From: a virus
Direction: 5' to 3' (one strand)
DNA: 21,264 nt
IMG/VR virus record: IMGVR_UViG_3300011115_000344
Location: 1-21,264 of that record
Position numbers and translations under genes: made by a program. The first letter of the stretch is position 1. The number at the start of each line of letters is the position of its first letter. Of the stretch, positions 12,523 through 19,635 are shown in pieces. The notes under the pieces were generated by a model. It saw nothing but the letters and a program-made list of their open reading frames with translations, was not told where the DNA came from and did not search any database.

Positions 12523-14486
12523 TACTTAATTCCGTAAATTTCCCAAGAAAAATCTGGGGTGTTACCTGATGTAGCAATAACCATGCTAGTTATCGCTCCT
12601 TCTATCCCTGAGTTCTGCCCATAGCCAAACCCGTTTTTATTTTGCCAAGAAACATGCTTTGTTGTTATGTTTAACGAAGGGTTCATAATGTCTACAATTA
12701 TTTGAGTACTTGTTGACTGAGTTGCTGTCGTTGGTTCATTTGTAATAAGGTACCCAGTCTCAGAGATATCCCCAGTCAAAGATGGTGTATTCGAATAGTT
12801 GCTGTATAAGTTCTTATACCCAGTTCCAGTACCATTAAACCTTAAAAGAAATCTACCAGTCGGTGCTCTTGATAGTCCAAGACCAGAAATAACTAACTGT
12901 ATGTTTTTATAGCCTGAAAAATCAGCACCTGAGATTAATGTCGATGAGCCCGAAGTTGCAGAGTTAGCGACTGTGCCTGAAGCAAATAAGGTGTATCGAG
13001 CCGCTTCTCCAGCGACAGAGACTGTCCAAGTAGTGTAAGTTCCTGTGCCATTAGTTTGGTCTACTAAGAACGTGACTGCTAGTGTACCCGTGTTGATGTT
13101 GGTGATAACTCCTTCAGCATAAGTTGCTGGAGAAGTAGCGTACGCAACACGAATTCTGGTGCCAACAGCAAGGGCCCCAACCTTGTTTACAGTAATTGCT
13201 TTAGAACCAAAACTAACTGAAAGGGAAGTGGAAGAAGTAATCCCATCATAACCAACACCTGCGGCACCTGCAGCACCAGTAGAACCTGTAGCCCCTGTAG
13301 TACCTGCAGTACCTGTAGCACCAGTAGCACCAGTCGCTCCAGTAGCACCTACGCTACCTGCTACCGAGAAAGTCCAAGCAGTGAAAGTACCCGTACCACC
13401 AATAGCATCCGCATTAACGGTAACAACTAGGCTGGCAATGTTAGTGATAATACCTTCAACATAGTTGGCTGGTGCAGCAGTATTTGCTACACGAACTCTA
13501 GTGCCTAATGCGTATGCACCAACTTTGTTTACGGTAATAGCCTTAGAACCTGTAGAAATTGAGATTGAGGTGGTAGAAGTCACCCCATCATAGCCAACGC
13601 CATCGGCACCGTTGGTTCCGTTAGTGCCAGCGGCACCAGTAGGTCCAGTAGAACCCTGAGGGCCAGTAGGTCCTGTTGGGCCAGTTGCACCAGTTGCACC
13701 AGTAGTTCCAGTAGCACCAGTTGCACCAGTGGCACCTACGTTACCTGCAACAGAGAAAGTCCAAGCAGTCTGTGTGCCAGAACCGCCAATAGCGTCAACG
13801 TTAACTGTGATAGAAGTATCCGCAACTAACCCGCTGATTACACCCTCAACATAGTTAGTTGGAGTAGAAGTGTGTGCGGCACGAACACGAGTACCGACTG
13901 CGTAAGCCCCAGTACTAGTAACAGTGAACGCTTTAGAGCCTGTAGAAATAGCCACAGAAGAAGTAGAAGTTACACCAGAATACCCTGGACCAGTAGGGCC
14001 AGTAATAGTTTGACCCACAGTTCCTGGAAGACCTGCAATGCTTACAGTCCAAGAACTTAAAGTTCCTGTACCTGACGTTTGGTCTACGTTAACAGTGATA
14101 GAGGTGTTTACAGTAAGTGCTGAGATTGTTCCTTCAACCCAGTTAGTTGCAGTGTTAATCACTCTAACTCGGTCTCCAAGTACAAATGCACCTGTGCTGG
14201 CTACAGTAAAGGTCTTAGACCCAGTACCGATAGCGACTGAGGAAGTTGAAGTTACACCATTATACCCAGCACCTGTTGCACCTGTAGAACCTGTAGCCCC
14301 TGTAGGGCCAGTAGTGTTTTGGAAAGCAAGAGAGTTCCAAGCAGTGGTGCCATCACCAATTTTAAAGTAGGTGGCGTTAGTTCCGCTGATTACATAGCCT
14401 AGTTCACCTTGTGCTAACACAGGGTTAGTGTTGCTCCAGTTGGTAGCAGTATCCCTGCGTACCTGAATTTTGGTTTTTACGGCCAT
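12522..14486 (-). CDS. Collagen-like tail fibre with four repeat modules
   Basis: A 654-aa adhesin. Residues 1-55 match the Mtd-type N-terminal fibre domain ('KIQVRRDTATNWSNTNPVLA', 'QGELGYV', 'FKIGDGTTAWNSL'), which usually attaches to the virion. Four ~80-residue beta modules follow, each starting 'GY(N/S/D)G(V/I)TS' and ending 'W T (V/F) S (V/I) A G', separated by collagen-like G-x-y runs rich in GATGATGPTGPTG. The C-terminal ~150 residues ('YTLFASGTVANSATSGSSTL' to 'DFSWEIYGIK') form a separate beta-rich, possibly receptor-binding, domain. Collagen-like segments build trimeric triple helices. AGGAGA precedes the ATG. The modules seem to have multiplied by duplication. Confidence 0.88.
   Translation of the reverse strand: MAVKTKIQVRRDTATNWSNTNPVLAQGELGYVISGTNATYFKIGDGTTAWNSLAFQNTTGPTGATGSTGATGAGYNGVTSTSSVAIGTGSKTFTVASTGAFVLGDRVRVINTATNWVEGTISALTVNTSITVNVDQTSGTGTLSSWTVSIAGLPGTVGQTITGPTGPGYSGVTSTSSVAISTGSKAFTVTSTGAYAVGTRVRAAHTSTPTNYVEGVISGLVADTSITVNVDAIGGSGTQTAWTFSVAGNVGATGATGATGTTGATGATGPTGPTGPQGSTGPTGAAGTNGTNGADGVGYDGVTSTTSISISTGSKAITVNKVGAYALGTRVRVANTAAPANYVEGIITNIASLVVTVNADAIGGTGTFTAWTFSVAGSVGATGATGATGATGTAGTTGATGSTGAAGAAGVGYDGITSSTSLSVSFGSKAITVNKVGALAVGTRIRVAYATSPATYAEGVITNINTGTLAVTFLVDQTNGTGTYTTWTVSVAGEAARYTLFASGTVANSATSGSSTLISGADFSGYKNIQLVISGLGLSRAPTGRFLLRFNGTGTGYKNLYSNYSNTPSLTGDISETGYLITNEPTTATQSTSTQIIVDIMNPSLNITTKHVSWQNKNGFGYGQNSGIEGAITSMVIATSGNTPDFSWEIYGIK
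13258..13362 (-). repeat. Collagen-like Gly-x-Thr/Ala tract between modules 3 and 4
   Basis: A run of nine-base-periodic codons (seen as repeats of accagtagc/cctgtagc on the plus strand) encodes about 35 residues with Gly in every third position. It is a recombination-prone, low-complexity DNA repeat. Confidence 0.75.
13600..13747 (-). repeat. Collagen-like tract between modules 2 and 3
   Basis: The longest G-x-y run of the gene (about 49 residues), with Pro and Thr in the x and y positions and a GPQGSTGPTG part. It is built of near-identical 9-base units such as accagttgc and would form a triple-helical rod in a trimer. Confidence 0.78.
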
Positions 14487-14545
14487 GAAAATCTCCTAAA
14501 GTCTTCTTTTATTGTAAGGCTTTATCTACTCAGAAAGAGCCTGAA

Positions 14546-14788
14546 CTACCATTTGCCTAGAGGGCATTTAGCCGCCTCTAGTTTTGACTTAAACTCCATA
14601 AAGCAACCGCACTGTTTGCATTGGTCTAGGCCTTTGATTAACTCTGGACAAGCCCTACAAATCTCCATACGACCAGCGGCGTGGCTCTCGTCAATCTTGC
14701 GGGTCTTAGGGTTTAGCAGGTCCAATGGCGTTACGCCATTCTTTTCCTTGTACTGCTCCCATCGGGACTTCTTATGCTCCGTGCTCAC
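14546..14788 (-). CDS. DUF6171-like four-to-six-Cys small protein
   Basis: An 80-aa protein starting at a GTG (14788) and overlapping the previous gene by 17 bases. The C-terminal half holds 'RMEICRACPELIKGLDQCKQ' and 'CGCFMEFKSKLEAAKCPLGK' and ends in W80, with cysteines 44, 47, 57, 60, 62 and 75. This matches the recurring phage/bacterial family with 'RxxxCxxCxxL...QCxxCGCFMxxKxxLxxxxCPxxKW' (DUF6171-like), a probable zinc-binding module of unknown function. The N-terminal 30 residues are charged (SRWEQYKEKNGV). The family call is from memory. The odd feature is its location among fibre genes. Confidence 0.72.
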   Translation of the reverse strand: MSTEHKKSRWEQYKEKNGVTPLDLLNPKTRKIDESHAAGRMEICRACPELIKGLDQCKQCGCFMEFKSKLEAAKCPLGKW

Positions 14789-15173
14789 CGTGGAACGGCT
14801 CCAATTCAGTCATGTCTGTCTCTAGGATTACAAATGCTCCGTCTACAAAAAGTGCGTTCGGAGACTCGACGTACAGCCCATATGGGTGTTCTAAAAGGTT
14901 AAGTACTTGTGGGTTGCTTAGTAAGATGCTCCCAAAATATTCGGTGGTCTGTAGTTCTTCTAAAACTTGACCTTCTTTTAGAAAACGAACTGTTATGCCT
15001 TCGTGCTCTGGGTAATCGGCAGAAATGTCTACTACCTCGTCTGCACCCTGAAAGATAGCGGCATGTCCTACATAAAGTGGTAAGTCATAGACGCACTGGG
15101 TGTCTATAACCCAAACTATGGGCACCCCATTTACACCTTTGTGCACAAATTCAAGAGAACTATCTGTAAGCAT
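14772..15173 (-). CDS. Conserved-looking hypothetical protein in fibre cluster
   Basis: A 133-aa acidic alpha/beta protein, with strands 'GVPIVWVIDTQCVYDLPLYV' and 'GITVRFLKEGQVLEELQTTE' and an acidic centre (GADEVVDISADYPEHEG). Acidic overall, unlike the basic cassette. A Shine-Dalgarno site (TTAGGAT) precedes the ATG at 15173. I do not recognise it. Adjacency to fibre genes might suggest a fibre chaperone or small virion protein, but nothing in the sequence shows that. Confidence 0.6.
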   Translation of the reverse strand: MLTDSSLEFVHKGVNGVPIVWVIDTQCVYDLPLYVGHAAIFQGADEVVDISADYPEHEGITVRFLKEGQVLEELQTTEYFGSILLSNPQVLNLLEHPYGLYVESPNALFVDGAFVILETDMTELEPFHGEHGA

Positions 15174-15182
15174 TTTATTATC

Positions 15183-15650
15183 CTAACAGTTGTTTGGGTC
15201 GAAACCAGAGCCTGATGATGGAGAACAAGTCACACCTGCCCCATATGGTCCACAAGTGGTAGTGGATGTACAACAACCAAGGGAAATCTGTGCTGAAGTA
15301 CATTTCCTATTAGTTCCAGTAGTTACCGTCATTGTAGAACTAAGTGTATTAGAACTTTGAGTTGCCCCTCCACCTGGGTTATTTACAGCAGTGATTGTAA
15401 AAGCGTAAGTACCTGCTGTTGTTGGAGTGCCGCTAATATCCATATAAGAATTAGCAAGGTAAGTAAATGTCATTCCTGGGGGAATAGAACCTGTTGTAAC
15501 GCTTGCAGACGTAAAGTTAGAGGCAAAGAAACTGATAGCGTAGCCATACCCAGTGAAATAACTACCAGTAAAAGTTCCATTAAAAACTGGGGTAGGTGCA
15601 ACACTTACCCCTTTTAAGGAACCAATTAACGCAGCAACTGAACCAGACAT
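15183..15650 (-). CDS. He_PIG/Ig-like virion protein with Cys-rich tail
   Basis: A 155-aa protein whose residues ~45-95 contain 'SVTTGSIPPGMTFTYLANSY' and 'MDISGTPTTAGTYAFTITAV', the signature of the putative Ig (He_PIG/cadherin-like) fold: 'LPxGLxxx...GxIxGTPTxxGxYxFTVxAxD'. Such domains decorate phage virions and may aid adhesion. The last ~45 residues are unusual, with six cysteines (RKCTSAQ, GCCTSTTTCG, VTCSPSS) and a terminal Cys at the very end. They may form disulfides outside the cell or bind metal. No signal peptide. TAATG overlap with the previous fibre gene. Confidence 0.75.
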   Translation of the reverse strand: MSGSVAALIGSLKGVSVAPTPVFNGTFTGSYFTGYGYAISFFASNFTSASVTTGSIPPGMTFTYLANSYMDISGTPTTAGTYAFTITAVNNPGGGATQSSNTLSSTMTVTTGTNRKCTSAQISLGCCTSTTTCGPYGAGVTCSPSSGSGFDPNNC

Positions 15651-16618
15651 TATGTTAAACCGTTACCGCTAATCATCCATGCGGTTGAAGTTATCTTTAC
15701 AGCCGTAGCCATACCGAATGGGGCAAGAGTACGAGAGCCTGTAGTTCCAGCCCCTGCCAAATACATTGTGTCTGTCGTAATAGCGATAGTCATTGTTGCA
15801 CCTGTACCCGCAATAAAGGTAAGTGTTGTTCCAATTGGAAAAGCAACACCTCCAGTGTTGGCTGGAATAGTTACTGTTCTTGTGGCTGAAGCGTAGATAT
15901 GTTTACCAGCATCTGCTGCTGCAACTGTGTAGGCACCTGTAGTTGTGGCGTTCTGCGGTAGTCCCATAAAACCAAAACCTGTAGTTCCAGTTGAAGTAGT
16001 TCCATCTACTGGTCCATCACGCCAAGCAGGTGTTGCACCCGCACCTGCGGAAGATAGGACTTGACCTGTAGTTCCAACGGTTGCGTTTAGAGTGATAGGT
16101 GAAGTTGTGCTGGATAAGGTAAGCCCCGCCGCAGTGACAGCACTAGAAAAAGTCTTTGCCCCACCAAGGGTTTGTGTACCAGTGGTTACCACACCTGAAG
16201 CAGTTACTCCATTTGCAACAGGTACAGCAGCAACTGAAATAGTCGATGAAGTACCTGTAATAGATGCGGTTGGTCCCGCTGTAGTTCCAGCGGTCCAAGT
16301 CCAAGTTTGAGGGAAAGTGTTAGTATCTGTTGCGTTAAAAGTAAATGTGCCAGCAGTTTCAGCAATAGTTAAGTTAGTGCCTGAAACAAAGTTAAGGGTT
16401 TTAGCAACAGACCCGTTAAATGTGTAAAGGTCTGTTCCTTCTGTTGTTCCAGAGTCGGATTTGATGACTAAAGCATTAGTGGTACTTCCACCACCTCCCA
16501 CAGCCCAAGAAATAACCCCAGTACCATCAGTCTTTAAAAAGTAACCGTTAGTTCCACCAGAACCTGCAATAGTTAGTGTACCGTTTAAGTCGATGTTATT
16601 GAGAAACTTTGTAGTCAT
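15650..16618 (-). CDS. Tail fibre protein
   Basis: A 322-aa Thr/Gly/Ala-rich fibre-type protein starting 'TTKFLNNIDLNGTLTIAG', which parallels the N-terminus of the next upstream fibre ('ARNFLTPINLNGLELQG'). It continues 'GTNGYFLKTDGTGVISWAVG', a repeated fibre motif, and contains beta-repeat stretches (e.g. 'TSPITLNATVGTTGQVLSSA'). The C-terminal part ('AYTVAAADAGKHIYASATRT' to 'AVKITSTAWMISGNG') is a fibre-end domain seen in other phages. It sits 9 bases after the 851-aa gene. Probably a trimeric structural or adhesin protein sharing an attachment domain with its neighbour. Confidence 0.82.
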   Translation of the reverse strand: MTTKFLNNIDLNGTLTIAGSGGTNGYFLKTDGTGVISWAVGGGGSTTNALVIKSDSGTTEGTDLYTFNGSVAKTLNFVSGTNLTIAETAGTFTFNATDTNTFPQTWTWTAGTTAGPTASITGTSSTISVAAVPVANGVTASGVVTTGTQTLGGAKTFSSAVTAAGLTLSSTTSPITLNATVGTTGQVLSSAGAGATPAWRDGPVDGTTSTGTTGFGFMGLPQNATTTGAYTVAAADAGKHIYASATRTVTIPANTGGVAFPIGTTLTFIAGTGATMTIAITTDTMYLAGAGTTGSRTLAPFGMATAVKITSTAWMISGNGLT

Positions 16619-16627
16619 GGGTTAACC

Positions 16628-19183
16628 CTAGCCTATAATTACATATTGGTAGTTAGTTCCAGTAGTAGGGGCAGTTGCAAATGTAAACGTAGTAGTTCCG
16701 CTTGAAGTTGAGGCGTTTGTAACGTCTACTTCAACCAAGTTTCCGCTAGTAGCGTCAAACAACTGTGCAGTTACCCATTGACCAAACGCATGGTTAATAG
16801 CAAAAGCGGTTGTAGATGAGTTAGCAGTCAATGTACCTGTTTTTTTACGAGCAATACCATCAGTGGTAACACCAGTTAGTGAAGATGTAGGAAGGTCAGC
16901 GTAAACAACTGTACGGAACGACGGTGTTCCAGCAGAACCATTTGGTGCGGCAAGGAAAGTGTTTGCAGTAGTGCTACCGTATGGAGCGATGTAGTCAGTA
17001 CCAGCAGCGGCAAGGCCAACCACACCTGTAGTAATAGTGGTTTTTAGAAGACCAGTTGCTGTTGCAATCTGAGGTACAGACACGTTACCATAAATAGTTG
17101 TAGTACTCTTATTAGTTCCAGTCTGACCATTGTTACCAATAGCAATAGTTGCAGTGCCTGAAGTTCCATTTCCTGAACCAATGTTGATGGTTGGAGAACC
17201 AGAAGCACCAGTACCAATGTTGATATCACCTGTAGTCCAAGTACTTCCAGCACCTATGTTGAGATGACCTGAAGTAAACCCTGCACCAATAGTAAGAGTA
17301 CCTGTAGTCAAGATTCCCCAGTTAGCAACGCTATTGGCGGCGTTTGATGTAGTAATATTACCCGTTACGTTACCTGTAAGAGGACCAGAAAAACCTGTTG
17401 CAGTAAGAATACCTGTAGAGGGAACAAAGGCTAGATTTGCAGAACTAGTCTTAACACCGTTGTTTCCAGTGTTTGCTCCGACCCATGTAGGATAAACAGC
17501 AGTAGCAGTAGCAACATCGTTGGTAACGGCTACGTTATTTGCATTAGTGACAGCGTTAGAGCCAATTAGAGTGGTAACGTCTGTTCCTGTAGCAGCAGTA
17601 AACGCACTTGTGCCGTTACCCTTTAGGATTCCAGTGAGTGTGCTCGCTCCAGTACCGCCTTGACCTACTGAAATACCAGCGGATTTGACAACTACAGCAC
17701 CAACAGCGTCAACAGTAAACGAGTTAGTGTCGAAGGAGGCGATACCTGCAACAGAAGTGCTTGCGTAAGGTACAGACCCAGCACCAGAGAACTGGGTGTA
17801 AGAAACTGCGTCAGTACCAATCTTTACAGAGTAAATAGTTCCTGCACCAGTTCCCTGAGTTGCAGTTCCCTTTACGGTCTGAACAAACTGGTCTCCACCG
17901 TAAGTGTTTCCACCAATAACGTAAACAAGGTCACCAGCAGCAAGGTCACCAAAGATGCTGTTATCAGAGTCAGTAGCACGAGTTAGGACTGCGGCTGTTC
18001 CAACAGCACCAGCAGTAGTTACTACGTAGATACCGTTAGCGATAGATGAAGCACCAGCAGCAGCGGTGACACCATCTTTTACAAGAACACGGTCGCCCTG
18101 AACAAGAGTTACTGAAGTATCTAGAGTGACTACGCCAGTAGCAGAGTAAGTAATGGTTGCACCAACACCTGTACCGCCATCACCTGGAGGGTTAGGAGTA
18201 GTAGATGGGCCAGCGGCGTAAACACCAGCAATAGTTCCAGTGGTTGCAGCAACTACAGCATCGTGAATGTTGATACCAGTAGAAACGTTGTCTACATAGT
18301 CTTTAGTTGCAGCGTCAGCAGCAGCGGTAGGAGTTCCAAGACCAGTAATCTTGTTGCTACCCATAGCGATAGCACCAGACATCGTGCCACCAGCCTTTGG
18401 CAGGGCAGCGTCAGCAGTTGACTGTGCAGTTGCGGCGTTAGTCACACCGAGGCTACCACGGTCATAAGCAGCCTTAGCAGCAGTGGCTGTAGCGGCAAGA
18501 GTAGAAGAAGTAGTTGAGGTAGAATCGCTCAACTGGACGATACCAGCAACGCTAGTAGTTCCTGAAACTACTGACAAAGTAGATGCTTGAGAGCCGTTGT
18601 AACCTGGGTAGGTGGCAGTTAGACCAGTGCTAAAAGTAAGCGTGTTAGCAACTGAGCCAGCCGAACCAGTGGTGTTCTGGTTGAGGGTTGGGAAGTCACC
18701 CGCAACAGCAATTGATAGCACGCCAGTAGAGGTGGTGTTCTTTAGGATACCTGTTCCCAAAGCACCCAAGAACTGTGCCCCAGTCAAACCTGCGTCAGTA
18801 GTACCTTGAACAATAAACTTATTAGAAAAAGGTACGCTGGTTGAACCGTCAACTGAATTACCTGCAAGGTTTACTGCTGAAGCCCATTTAGTAGAAGTTC
18901 CAGCGTTACCCGTGATAGAAAGTCCAGTGATGCTAGTAACTGAGCCGCTTGTGTTACCTAAAGAAACAGATGTACTTCCTAAGAAGAACGAGCCTCCACC
19001 AGTAGAAATAGTCTGCCAACCTGTGTTATCACGATACTTTAGAACGTTTAGGGTGTTGTCGTACTGGATACGACCAGTACCAGAAGTAATGGCGTTAATA
19101 GAAGTGGTTGAAAGGTTACCAATCGCAGCACCTTGAAGTTCAAGACCATTCAAGTTGATTGGAGTCAAAAAGTTACGAGCCAT
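16628..19183 (-). CDS. Long tail fibre protein
   Basis: At 851 aa this is the largest fibre gene. The N-terminus 'ARNFLTPINLNGLELQG' and 'GRIQYDNTLNVLKYRDNTGW' is a known phage fibre start. Around residues 260-295 it has 'LPKAGGTMSGAIAMGSNKIT', then 'DAATKDYVDNV', a motif used many times in tail fibres. Residues ~335-470 hold a 'VQGDRVLVKDGV...NGIYVVTTAG...LTRATDSD' domain, also a recurrent fibre domain. The C-terminal ~65 residues ('TTAFAINHAFGQWVTAQLFD' to 'NYQYVIIG') form a compact beta end. Low-complexity T/G/S repeats join the domains. SD TAGGAA before the ATG. Likely a host-recognition fibre; the ligand is unknown. Confidence 0.87.
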   Translation of the reverse strand: MARNFLTPINLNGLELQGAAIGNLSTTSINAITSGTGRIQYDNTLNVLKYRDNTGWQTISTGGGSFFLGSTSVSLGNTSGSVTSITGLSITGNAGTSTKWASAVNLAGNSVDGSTSVPFSNKFIVQGTTDAGLTGAQFLGALGTGILKNTTSTGVLSIAVAGDFPTLNQNTTGSAGSVANTLTFSTGLTATYPGYNGSQASTLSVVSGTTSVAGIVQLSDSTSTTSSTLAATATAAKAAYDRGSLGVTNAATAQSTADAALPKAGGTMSGAIAMGSNKITGLGTPTAAADAATKDYVDNVSTGINIHDAVVAATTGTIAGVYAAGPSTTPNPPGDGGTGVGATITYSATGVVTLDTSVTLVQGDRVLVKDGVTAAAGASSIANGIYVVTTAGAVGTAAVLTRATDSDNSIFGDLAAGDLVYVIGGNTYGGDQFVQTVKGTATQGTGAGTIYSVKIGTDAVSYTQFSGAGSVPYASTSVAGIASFDTNSFTVDAVGAVVVKSAGISVGQGGTGASTLTGILKGNGTSAFTAATGTDVTTLIGSNAVTNANNVAVTNDVATATAVYPTWVGANTGNNGVKTSSANLAFVPSTGILTATGFSGPLTGNVTGNITTSNAANSVANWGILTTGTLTIGAGFTSGHLNIGAGSTWTTGDINIGTGASGSPTINIGSGNGTSGTATIAIGNNGQTGTNKSTTTIYGNVSVPQIATATGLLKTTITTGVVGLAAAGTDYIAPYGSTTANTFLAAPNGSAGTPSFRTVVYADLPTSSLTGVTTDGIARKKTGTLTANSSTTAFAINHAFGQWVTAQLFDATSGNLVEVDVTNASTSSGTTTFTFATAPTTGTNYQYVIIG

Positions 19184-19191
19184 TTACATTC

Positions 19192-19635
19192 CTAAGATAG
19201 ATAAGCAAAGCCTGTAGTGGCAATGCTAAAAGTTATAGTTACAGCATTTGTAGACGGGTAAGTAATTTCGCCCTCGATAGTAAACCCAGTTACGTCAGTT
19301 GTAGTAACGTTTGGGTACATGCCCAAGTTATGTGTGATGTTCCAAGTAGATGATACCGCATTTTGAGCGTGGACATACGATGAACCCGCAGGACCAGCAG
19401 GGCCAGTTGCCCCAGTAGCACCAGTTGCACCAGTAGGGCCAACCGCACCTGCAACCCCCTGAGGACCACGTTGGCCAGGAACGCCTGGAAGGATAGCAAT
19501 ATCAACTTCTGGCTGTCCTTGGTCATTCGGTACACCAAAGTTAGCATCGCTATAAGTTGGTCCAGGAGCAGAAACTACCCCAGGCCCAGATTGTAAAAGA
19601 CCAATGTCAACTTCAGGTTTTGGAATAGTAGGCAT
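19192..19635 (-). CDS. Collagen-like short tail fibre/appendage protein
   Basis: A 147-aa protein with an N-terminal 'VDIGLLQSGPGVVSAPGPTY' region, a collagen-like run (residues ~52-83; GxxGxxG with 'GPTGATGATGATGPAGPAG'), and a C-terminal 'STWNITHNLGMYPNVTTTDV' with 'GEITYPSTNAVTITFS', a compact beta module that ends many phage fibres. The collagen part suggests a trimeric stalk. It overlaps the adaptor gene by TAATG, so it is coupled to a head/neck gene rather than to the tail block. It could be a head or neck appendage (whisker-like) instead of a tail fibre. Confidence 0.8.
   Translation of the reverse strand: MPTIPKPEVDIGLLQSGPGVVSAPGPTYSDANFGVPNDQGQPEVDIAILPGVPGQRGPQGVAGAVGPTGATGATGATGPAGPAGSSYVHAQNAVSSTWNITHNLGMYPNVTTTDVTGFTIEGEITYPSTNAVTITFSIATTGFAYLS
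19382..19492 (-). repeat. Collagen-like tract in the 147-aa protein
   Basis: A run of Gly every third residue (about 35 residues), encoded by nine-base near-repeats like those in the 654-aa fibre. Shared repeat units between the two genes could allow recombination. Confidence 0.75.

Larger units (their letters stand above)
13010..14264 (-). repeat. Four diverged tandem modules in the 654-aa fibre
   Basis: Approximate unit positions are 14035-14264, 13748-13987, 13362-13597 and 13010-13255. Each encodes a GYxGVTS start, a 'GSK(A/T)(F/I)TV' strand, a 'RVR' strand, a '(N/T)(Y/W)(V/A)EG' strand and a 'WT(V/F)SVAG' end. Units 2 and 3 are most alike at the protein level. The pattern fits repeated internal duplication followed by divergence. 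Confidence 0.75.

Noticed and set aside
13258-13747. Possible CRISPR-like array from regularly repeated short units
   Set aside because: The repeats are nine-base coding units without spacers and keep the reading frame; they encode collagen-like Gly-x-y runs.
12522-14486. Diversity-generating retroelement target, suggested by the Mtd-type N-terminal domain
   Set aside because: No reverse transcriptase gene, no template repeat copy and no A-to-N variable pattern were seen in the window. The N-terminal domain is common in fibres without such systems.
14487-14545. Possible promoter with -10-like TACAAT before the 654-aa fibre
   Set aside because: The -10-like hexamer has no matching -35 at 16-18 bases, and the short gap can be explained as an ordinary intergenic leader; too weak to call.
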